Shown here: positions 49,517-55,484 of the stretch, one piece after another | Numbering within the stretch: the stretch's first letter is position 1 | How the letters are laid out: every line of letters begins with the position of its first letter | Made by a program: the position numbers and the translations under genes | From: Acidobacteriota bacterium | GTDB lineage: Bacteria; Acidobacteriota; Thermoanaerobaculia; UBA5066 | Reading direction: 5' to 3' | DNA: 55,484 nucleotides | Assembly: GCA_029781975.1 (NCBI GenBank) | Contig: JAKOVQ010000031.1 | Span: forward strand, 1-55,484 | Notes under the pieces: generated by a model | What the model saw: the letters and a program-made list of their open reading frames with translations, nothing else | Told to the model about the DNA's origin: nothing | The model's database searches: none

Positions 49517-52126
49517 GTGACACGGAGCCACCTCTCCCTCGCCTGCCTCGTGGCCGCCCTCGCCCTCGGCGGACCGGCCCTCGCACAGTCCCCGACGCCG
49601 ACGCCGACCCCCACGCCGACGCCCACGCCGGTGCCGGCCCTCGTCGTCCCGGCGACGACGACGTACTACGGCGCGCCGAACGGCGGGCGGTACGACGCCG
49701 CGAACGTCGTCTTCGAGCCCGACGGCACCCTCTGGTCGGCGTCCGCCAACGAGAACGTCATCGCGCGGTTCGGGGCGGACCGCAAGCAGGTCACCCGCTG
49801 GGCGATGCCGACCGACGCCGCCCCGAGCTACCTCCTGAAGGAGGCCGACGGCACGTTCTGGGTGGCCGAGCTGGGCGGCTTCAAGATCGGCAAGTTCGAC
49901 CCGGCCACCGGCCAGCTGAAGGAGTGGCCCGACTCCTCGCGCCGCCAGACGGCGATCGTGAAGGGGGACGACGGCACCCTCTGGATCCCCGAGACGGCCG
50001 GCGTCCTCGCCCACTTCGAGCCGGCCACGGGGACCTACACGTACTACAGGTCGTCCTCGACGGCGGTGAACGTCGCGAGCCTCTCCTACCCGTTCCGCGA
50101 CGCGGACGGCTCGATCTGGGCGGGGGACTTCCTCCTCGGCACGATCGTCCGCTTCAGCCCGGACGCCTCCAAGCTGACGCGCTGGGTCCTCCCCGATCCC
50201 TACAGCGCCCCGTCGAAGATCTGCCGCGGCCCGGACGGGGCGATCTGGATAACGCTCTACTCCGCGGGCCAGCTCGCCCGTCTCGACCCGGCCACCAACG
50301 AGCTCAAGCTCTACACGATCGGCCTGGGGTCGCTCCCGTACGACATCCACGTCTACAAGGACCGCCTCATCTTCACCGACCAGCTCTACGGCGAGGTGAT
50401 CCTCCTCGACCCGACGGCGCGGACGCCGGACTCCACCCAGACGGTGGAGCCGACGGAAGCCCCGACCGCGACGACCGTCGTCCAGGTGAACCCGACGACG
50501 ACCACCGTGACCTCGACCACCGTGGACGTCGCTGCGCCGGTCCTGACGCCCATCTCCGGCTCGGGCTTCCCCGGGATCTCGTCCTATCCGGCCGGCTACA
50601 GCGGCGCCTGGGGGATGGCGATCGACGAGGTCCGGGGGCGGATCTACTTCGGGACCACCGGGAACGTGGGGGAGCTCCTCCCGCCTTCGGCTGCGACGAG
50701 CACCGACCGCTACCTCCCGTCCGCCGCGTCCATCGGCGGCGCCGGCGGGGTCCGCTGGACGACGCAGGTGGTCAGCTGGAACAAGGGGACGCCTTCGGCC
50801 ACGGACGGGACGACCGCGCCGATCTCGTTCACCGAGCGGCTCCTCCCGACCGGCTGGATCGTCGGCCTCTCGCCCGCGGTGGCGCTCTCGCTCGACCCGG
50901 GCAAGCTCCTCCTCCAGCTCGACCCGATCGGCGAGGAGATGGGAGGGCCCGACACGGCGGGCGCCCTTCGCTTCTCCTCGGGCGGGAACCCGGACGACTT
51001 CTTCTCGTGGGGACGGGTCGTGCGGACGCGCGAGGACGGCGGGACCTTCGGCACCGCTCGGAACTCCCTGCGCGCCGGCGACGGGGTCGGCGCCGGCGAG
51101 AGCGCCTTCCTCTTCGGACCTTCCGACGCGGGGGTCCGCCTCAACGTCGGCCTCCTCGTCGTCGAGGCGGCCAAGGGGTCGGTCTCGGTCGTCGACTCCG
51201 GCGGGACGACGCGGGCGACGTTCCGCTACGACTGGCCCGGCGGGTATCACGCCCAGGGCTCGGACGTCTTCTCCCTCTTCGGGCTCCCGCAGCTCCCGTC
51301 CGCCCGGGTCGTCTTCACGGTCGACTCGGGGCGCGTCCTTCCCTTCGGCACGGCGATCGAGCCCGGGACGAGCGACCCGTTCGCCCTCGACTTCTTCGGC
51401 CCGACCGCCCCGGCCACGGTCCAGTGGATCCTGGGGGCCGCCCGCGGGGGCGGACCGCTCGGACCGGGCGCGCGGACCGACCTCCAGCTCTTCAATCCCG
51501 GGACCTCCGCGGCGACCGTGAACCTCGTCTTCCGCCCCGGACACCGCGAGGGCGACCCCCCGGCCGGCGGCGCCCAGCCACACGCCCAGGTCACGGTCCC
51601 TCCGGGCCAGGTGATCGTGGTCCGCGACGTCCTCGGCGCCGGGATGGGGCTCGACGGTGTCGTCGGGACGCTGGACTTCGTGTCGGACGTCCCCGTCGTC
51701 GCCTTCGCCCTCGTCCGGACGGCCGACGCGAGCGGGAGGTACGGCTACGGGATCCGCGGACTGGCCGACCCGAGCTCGACCTACGACGGGAGCCGGGCCG
51801 TCTTCCTCTCCGCCTCCGACTCCGGCTACGACGTCATGGAGTCGGAGCTCGAGGTGACGAACCCGACCGACGCCCCCACCACCTGCGCGCTCGTGGCGTA
51901 CACGGACGCGGGGGAAGAGGCCGGCAGGAGGACGATCACCCTCGCGCCCAAGGAGGTGCTGAGGTTCCCCGCCGCCTGGTACTCGCTCGCCGGCTTCGGC
52001 GCGCCGGTCGGCCGCCTGGAGGTCGTCCCCGACCCCGGCTCGAAGAACGTCTTCGCGGTGCTCCTCAGGCAGGACAAGAAGTCGGGCGACACCGACGGCG
52101 TCCTCCCCTTCACGGTCCCGAGGTGA
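49517..52126 (+). CDS. Secreted beta-propeller (Vgb/SMP-30-like) protein with C-terminal beta repeats
   Basis: 869 residues from GTG 49517. The signal peptide is TRSHLSLACLVAALALGGPALAQ, followed by a Thr-Pro repeat linker (PTPTPTPTP). Propeller blades recur with patterns like DGTLWSASANENVIARF, DGTFWVAELGGFKIGKFD, DGTLWIPETAGVLAHFEP, DGSIWAGDFLLGTIVRF and DGAIWITLYSAGQLARLD, as in virginiamycin-B-lyase-like streptogramin lyases. No lyase activity is implied. A Thr/Pro-rich linker (about 300-340) leads to a unique central region and then two C-terminal ~100-residue repeats (ARTDLQLFNPGTSAATVNL and ESELEVTNPTDAPTTCALV). Likely extracellular carbohydrate- or protein-binding. Confidence 0.8.
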   Translation: MTRSHLSLACLVAALALGGPALAQSPTPTPTPTPTPTPVPALVVPATTTYYGAPNGGRYDAANVVFEPDGTLWSASANENVIARFGADRKQVTRWAMPTDAAPSYLLKEADGTFWVAELGGFKIGKFDPATGQLKEWPDSSRRQTAIVKGDDGTLWIPETAGVLAHFEPATGTYTYYRSSSTAVNVASLSYPFRDADGSIWAGDFLLGTIVRFSPDASKLTRWVLPDPYSAPSKICRGPDGAIWITLYSAGQLARLDPATNELKLYTIGLGSLPYDIHVYKDRLIFTDQLYGEVILLDPTARTPDSTQTVEPTEAPTATTVVQVNPTTTTVTSTTVDVAAPVLTPISGSGFPGISSYPAGYSGAWGMAIDEVRGRIYFGTTGNVGELLPPSAATSTDRYLPSAASIGGAGGVRWTTQVVSWNKGTPSATDGTTAPISFTERLLPTGWIVGLSPAVALSLDPGKLLLQLDPIGEEMGGPDTAGALRFSSGGNPDDFFSWGRVVRTREDGGTFGTARNSLRAGDGVGAGESAFLFGPSDAGVRLNVGLLVVEAAKGSVSVVDSGGTTRATFRYDWPGGYHAQGSDVFSLFGLPQLPSARVVFTVDSGRVLPFGTAIEPGTSDPFALDFFGPTAPATVQWILGAARGGGPLGPGARTDLQLFNPGTSAATVNLVFRPGHREGDPPAGGAQPHAQVTVPPGQVIVVRDVLGAGMGLDGVVGTLDFVSDVPVVAFALVRTADASGRYGYGIRGLADPSSTYDGSRAVFLSASDSGYDVMESELEVTNPTDAPTTCALVAYTDAGEEAGRRTITLAPKEVLRFPAAWYSLAGFGAPVGRLEVVPDPGSKNVFAVLLRQDKKSGDTDGVLPFTVPR

Positions 52127-52129
52127 GCG

Positions 52130-52151
52130 GGGCGCCCGTCGTCGGGCGCCC
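52130..52151. terminator. Strong hairpin between convergent genes
   Basis: GGGCGCCCG-TCGT-CGGGCGCCC, a perfect 9-bp stem with a 4-nt loop, between the propeller gene stop and the nucleotidase stop. No U tract. Confidence 0.55.
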
Positions 52152-52162
52152 GTGCGTTCACG

Positions 52163-53947
52163 TCAGCGGTTTCCTCCTCCCGCCGCGGCCCCGGCAGCAG
52201 CGGGAGCGGGAGCCTCTCCGGCAGCGGGGGCCGGCCTCCTCGGCGCCTGCGGAGCCCAGTCCGCCTCGGGAGCGACGAACCAGTTCTCGTCCACGACGGG
52301 GACGACGGTCTTCCCCTTGCGCAGGCGGTCGATGATCAGCTCGCGGATCTCGTCGTTGTAGGTCCTCACGAGCTTCGCCTTCTTCAGCGCGCCGTAGCCG
52401 CCCGAGCCCTGCGCGCGGTAGCTGTTCACGGCCAGCGTGAAGGTGTCGTCCGGCTTCACCTCGCGCCCCTGGAAGCGGAGGTCGCGGATCCGGCTCCCCT
52501 CCGGCGCCGTCGGGTCGATCCGGTACGAGGCGCCCTGGAGGACGTCGAAGTTGTACGGGATCATCCCCGGCTTCGGCGTCAGGACGAGCTTCCCGTTCTC
52601 CCAGGCGGCGCTCCCGTAGAAGCTCGCGGCGTGCTCGAGGACCGCCTTGAGCGTGGCCCCGTCGACCTCGAGGACGGAGAGCTGGTTCTCGTACGGGTAG
52701 AGGGCGTAGACCTGCCGGACCGTCAGGGGCCCGGCCGGGAACCCCTCGAACCGTCCGGGCAGGAGGGACGTCATCGAGAGCTGGGCGCCGGTGGCGGCGC
52801 GCTGCGTGTCGTTCACCAGGTCGAGGAGGGCCGTGTCCTCGAGGCGCGCCCGCTCGCCCGGGAAGGCCCCCGCGGCGGTGGCGATCGGCTCGTCGAGGTA
52901 GGCGAGGGCGCGCTCGTGCTGCGGCCTGGCGATCGCGGCGATCGCCGGGTCGACGGGGACGGAGGCGTCGGAGGGGAGGAGCTCTCCCGAGACGCCCGTC
53001 ACCTTCCAGCTCCCGTCGCGCCTCTCCACGTCGAGGTCGACCCGCGCGAGCGCTTCCCCCCAGCGCCCCGGCTGGGCAACGGGGACGCCGAAGACGCGAG
53101 TCGTCGGTGGCACCTTCCTGTGCGTGTGCCCCATCAGGATCAGGTCGATGCCGGGGACGTCCTTCGCGATCGAGGCGACGCGGTTCTCGTGCGCGGTCCC
53201 GTTCGGCTCGCCCGTGACGGGGTCGATCTCGAGGCCGCTGTGGATCAGGACGACGACGACGTCGCACCGCTCCTTTCCCCGGAGCACGGGGACGAGGCGC
53301 CGTGCCGTGTCGACCGGGTCCTCCCACTTCAGGCCGCGGCGGTTCGGCTCGGGCTCCCAGTTGGGGATGTTCGGCGTCGTCAGGCCGAGGATCCCGACCC
53401 TCACGCCGGCGACCTCCTTGACCAGGTACTCGGGGAAGGCGGCGCTGCCGTCCTTCTCGTACCGCGTGTTGGCCGAAAGCCACGGGAACGTCGACTCCTT
53501 CTCGGCCTTGCGCAGGACGTCGAGGCCGAAGTTGAAGTCGTGGTTCCCGACCGCCATCGCGTCGTAGCGCATCTCGCTCATCGCGGCCGCCATCGGGTCG
53601 GGCGTCCCGTCCGGCCGGCGCGCGTGGAGCCACCCGATCGGCGTCCCCTGGATGGTGTCCCCGCCGTCGAGCAGGATCACGTTCGGCGTCTCCTTCCGGA
53701 TCGCGGCGACGCGGGAGGCGACGCGCGCGAGCCCCCAGTCGGCGCTCCGGCCGCGCGCGTAGTCCCACGGCAGGAGGTTGACGTGGAGGTCCGAGGTCTC
53801 GAGGACCGTGATCCGCTCGCGCGGCGGCTCGGCAGCCGCGGCGGCGGGCCCCGCGGCGAGCGGGGCGGCGGCCCAGGCCGCCAGGAGGAGCAGAGGAAGG
53901 TGGAAGGAGCGGAGTCGGGAGGAGAGGAGCGAGCGGGGTCGGGTCAT
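52163..53947 (-). CDS. Secreted 5'-nucleotidase / 2',3'-cyclic phosphodiesterase family metallophosphatase
   Basis: 594 residues. The signal peptide (about 1-38, [15 protein letters not shown]) exports it. Metallophosphoesterase motifs are in order: [39 protein letters not shown] and LILMGHTHR. The C-terminal nucleotidase domain has [21 protein letters not shown] and [12 protein letters not shown]. Family members release phosphate from nucleotides in the periplasm. The Ala/Pro-rich tail (~30 residues) is not conserved. ATG 53947 is divergent from nth; no clear -10 or Shine-Dalgarno is visible for this gene. Confidence 0.92.
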   Translation of the reverse strand: MTRPRSLLSSRLRSFHLPLLLLAAWAAAPLAAGPAAAAAEPPRERITVLETSDLHVNLLPWDYARGRSADWGLARVASRVAAIRKETPNVILLDGGDTIQGTPIGWLHARRPDGTPDPMAAAMSEMRYDAMAVGNHDFNFGLDVLRKAEKESTFPWLSANTRYEKDGSAAFPEYLVKEVAGVRVGILGLTTPNIPNWEPEPNRRGLKWEDPVDTARRLVPVLRGKERCDVVVVLIHSGLEIDPVTGEPNGTAHENRVASIAKDVPGIDLILMGHTHRKVPPTTRVFGVPVAQPGRWGEALARVDLDVERRDGSWKVTGVSGELLPSDASVPVDPAIAAIARPQHERALAYLDEPIATAAGAFPGERARLEDTALLDLVNDTQRAATGAQLSMTSLLPGRFEGFPAGPLTVRQVYALYPYENQLSVLEVDGATLKAVLEHAASFYGSAAWENGKLVLTPKPGMIPYNFDVLQGASYRIDPTAPEGSRIRDLRFQGREVKPDDTFTLAVNSYRAQGSGGYGALKKAKLVRTYNDEIRELIIDRLRKGKTVVPVVDENWFVAPEADWAPQAPRRPAPAAGEAPAPAAAGAAAGGGNR

Positions 53948-54007
53948 CGCGCGGCGCAGTCTTCCAAACGTCCCGACCCGAAGCAAGCGCGGACGCGTTC
54001 CGGGGGG

Positions 54008-54013
54008 TATCCT
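54008..54013 (+). promoter_or_regulatory. Putative -10 (TATCCT) for leaderless nth
   Basis: GGTATCCT followed by 9 nt (CCCGCCGCC) and ATG 54023; no Shine-Dalgarno. Confidence 0.6.
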
Positions 54014-54022
54014 CCCGCCGCC

Positions 54023-54688
54023 ATGCCCGCTCCCCGCCGCGCGCGCCCCGCCCCGGTCGCCGAGGTCCTCCGCTCCCTCCACGAGGCCTATCCCGCGGCG
54101 CGCTGCTCGCTCGACCACGTCACCCCGCTCCAGCTCCTCGTCTCGACGATCCTCTCGGCGCAGTGCACCGACGCACGCGTCAACATGGTCACCCCCGAGC
54201 TCTTCCGGCGGTTCCCCGACGCCCGTTCCCTCGCCTCGGCCCCGCCGGGAGCCCTCGAGGAGGTGATCCGGTCGACCGGCTTCTTCAACGCCAAGGCCAA
54301 GTCGATCCGGGGGGCCGCGAAGGCGATCGTCGAGAGGCACGGGGGGGAGGTCCCGAGGACGATGGAGGAGCTCAACGTCCTCCCCGGCGTCGGACGAAAG
54401 ACCGCGAACGTCGTCCTCGGAAACGCCTTCGGCGCGCCGGACGGCGTGGTCGTCGACACCCACGTCGGGCGCCTCGCGCGCCGCCTCGGCTGGAGCCGGC
54501 ACGCCGACCCCGAGAAGGTCGAGCGCGACCTGAACCGGGCGATCCCCCCCGGCGAGTGGGTCTGGGTGAGCCACGCCCTGATCCAGCACGGCCGCGCGGC
54601 CTGCACCGCGCGCGCCCCCCGCTGCTCATCCTGCCCATTGGAGAGGCTCTGCCCGAAGGTGGGCGTCCCGGCCCGGAGGGTGGCATGA
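54023..54688 (+). CDS. nth: Endonuclease III (DNA glycosylase/AP lyase)
   Basis: 221 residues; removes oxidised pyrimidines and nicks abasic sites. The helix-hairpin-helix [18 protein letters not shown] contains the catalytic Lys, and [13 protein letters not shown] the catalytic Asp. The C-terminal 4Fe-4S loop is [17 protein letters not shown] (C-X6-C-X2-C-X5-C). [20 protein letters not shown] is a family landmark. The stop overlaps the tdk start by 4 nt (ATGA). The start is fixed by the -10 and by conserved N-terminal length. Confidence 0.97.
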   Translation: MPAPRRARPAPVAEVLRSLHEAYPAARCSLDHVTPLQLLVSTILSAQCTDARVNMVTPELFRRFPDARSLASAPPGALEEVIRSTGFFNAKAKSIRGAAKAIVERHGGEVPRTMEELNVLPGVGRKTANVVLGNAFGAPDGVVVDTHVGRLARRLGWSRHADPEKVERDLNRAIPPGEWVWVSHALIQHGRAACTARAPRCSSCPLERLCPKVGVPARRVA

Positions 54689-55281
54689 CCGAGCGCGGCA
54701 CCGGGTGGATCGAGGTGATCTGCGGCTCGATGTTCTCCGGGAAGAGCGAGGAGCTGATCCGGCGCCTGACGCGCGCCAAGATCGCCCGCCGGAACGTCCA
54801 GGTCTTCAAGCCCCGCCTCGACGACCGCTACTCGGACGAGGAGGTCGTCTCGCACGGCGGGCTTCGGCTCACCGCCCTGGCCGTGGCCACGTCGGCCGAG
54901 GTCCTCGAGCGGACCGAGGAGAGGACCGAGGTCGTCGGGATCGACGAGGTCCAGTTCTTCGACCCCGGGATCGTCGACGTGGCGGGCCATCTCGCGGACC
55001 TCGGCAAGCGCGTCGTCATCGCCGGCCTCGACCAGGACTACCTCGGCCGCCCGTTCGAGCCGGTCCCGGCCCTCCTCGCGCTTGCCGAGGAGGTGACGAA
55101 GACCCGCGCCATCTGCGTCCGCTGCGGCGCGCCAGCCGCCCGGACCCAGCGCCTCGTGGCCTCCAACGAGAGGGTCGTGGTTGGCGCGGCCGGCGTCTAT
55201 GAGGCCCGCTGCCGCCGCTGCTACGAGCCCGGCATCGCCACCGTCGACGGCTCCCTCCCCTTCCCCGACTCCCCCGAATGA
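54685..55281 (+). CDS. tdk: Thymidine kinase (type II)
   Basis: 198 residues; phosphorylates thymidine in the salvage pathway. P-loop: [16 protein letters not shown]. Walker B-like: [10 protein letters not shown], with the catalytic Glu. The lasso domain has the zinc cysteines CVRCGAPA and [22 protein letters not shown] is a family landmark. The ATGA overlap with nth fixes the start. Its stop lies 16 nt before the inverted-repeat element at the right edge. Confidence 0.95.
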   Translation: MTERGTGWIEVICGSMFSGKSEELIRRLTRAKIARRNVQVFKPRLDDRYSDEEVVSHGGLRLTALAVATSAEVLERTEERTEVVGIDEVQFFDPGIVDVAGHLADLGKRVVIAGLDQDYLGRPFEPVPALLALAEEVTKTRAICVRCGAPAARTQRLVASNERVVVGAAGVYEARCRRCYEPGIATVDGSLPFPDSPE

Positions 55282-55297
55282 CCGTGCGAGCGTGGAA

Positions 55298-55484
55298 GGC
55301 GGGCGGCGGATGCCCCTGCGCGGTCCGCTGCGCGCGGGCCACCCGCTTGCGCCCGGAGGCGCGCCGTCCGCGGGGCGCGGCAAAACTCGCTTCGCTCAGA
55401 CAGTTGCCGCGCTGATCCCGCTCCCGGCGCGCCCCCGGGCGAGCGGGTCCCGGCCCGTGCTCGGACGGACGCGCGCAGGGGCAT
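55298..55484 (+). mobile_element. Terminal-inverted-repeat element, copy B (cut by window edge)
   Basis: The first 25 bases equal 17930-17954 exactly. The region 55282-55380 matches, reverse-complemented, the right arm of copy A, including its ACCGTGCGAGC flank. The last 13 bases of the window are the start of the opposite terminal repeat, so about 12 more bases are expected beyond the edge. The centre (55380-55412) has a less GC-rich loop containing AAAACTCGCTTCGCTCAG, different from the copy A loop. Confidence 0.8.

Noticed and set aside
1-55484. tRNA or rRNA genes
   Set aside because: Intergenic gaps are mostly short and contain no cloverleaf or conserved rRNA stretches that I can recognise by eye. 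A tRNA scan would settle it.

Overview
The window is 55.5 kb of very GC-rich, gene-dense bacterial chromosome carrying 37 protein-coding genes (one cut by the left edge). I see no rRNA, tRNA, CRISPR array, phage or plasmid genes. The gene content (czc-type metal efflux, a complete haem pathway, a kinase fused to a sigma-54 activator, secreted proteins with repeated beta domains) and the start-site architecture suggest an uncultured Acidobacteriota-like lineage. That placement is inference: no marker such as 16S is present.

Layout. 1-6819 (+): czcC (partial), czcB, czcA and a two-component pair, all overlapping or nearly so, forming a divalent-metal efflux operon with its own sensor. 15181-6833 (-): hflX, a 1764-residue Ser/Thr kinase/AAA/TPR/GAF/sigma-54 activator, and an STT3-like membrane enzyme, coupled by a 4-nt overlap and a 1-nt gap. 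15231-17548 (+): a TIGR02757 protein, a TlpA-like thioredoxin and a membrane-anchored protein with a duplicated domain. 17549-18221 is the only long non-coding stretch and is a repeat island: four 78/79-bp hairpin repeats, two identical 25-bp direct repeats, and between these a ~205-bp element with terminal inverted repeats. A second, oppositely oriented copy of that element lies at the right edge (55298-55484).

18222-29810 is biosynthetic: hemX/ccsA-hemA-hemC-hemD-hemB-hemL plus an aldo/keto reductase on the minus strand, purE-purK, murF, and divergent hemE. 29916-38971 (+) holds a glycosyltransferase-like membrane protein, a small secreted protein, then hemN-hemH-hemY-M1 peptidase. With hemE the window encodes every step from glutamyl-tRNA to haem (HemA, L, B, C, D, E, N, Y, H). 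38978-55281 holds a degenerate TPR/alpha-beta hydrolase, an aldehyde dehydrogenase, an APC/KUP-like permease, a DEAD-box helicase, a second atypical hydrolase, rho, an AMMECR1-Memo type radical SAM enzyme, a secreted beta-propeller protein, a 5'-nucleotidase, nth and tdk.

The most striking non-coding signal is how genes begin. At twelve transcription-unit starts on both strands a TANNNT hexamer (often GCTANNNT) lies 6-12 nt (mostly 6-9) before the start codon with no Shine-Dalgarno sequence, the arrangement expected of leaderless mRNAs. Internal operon genes instead use Shine-Dalgarno sites or 1-4 nt stop/start overlaps. Two more systems stand out: a 29-31 bp GC-rich palindrome present four times just downstream of or against stop codons, and strong GC hairpins between convergent genes.
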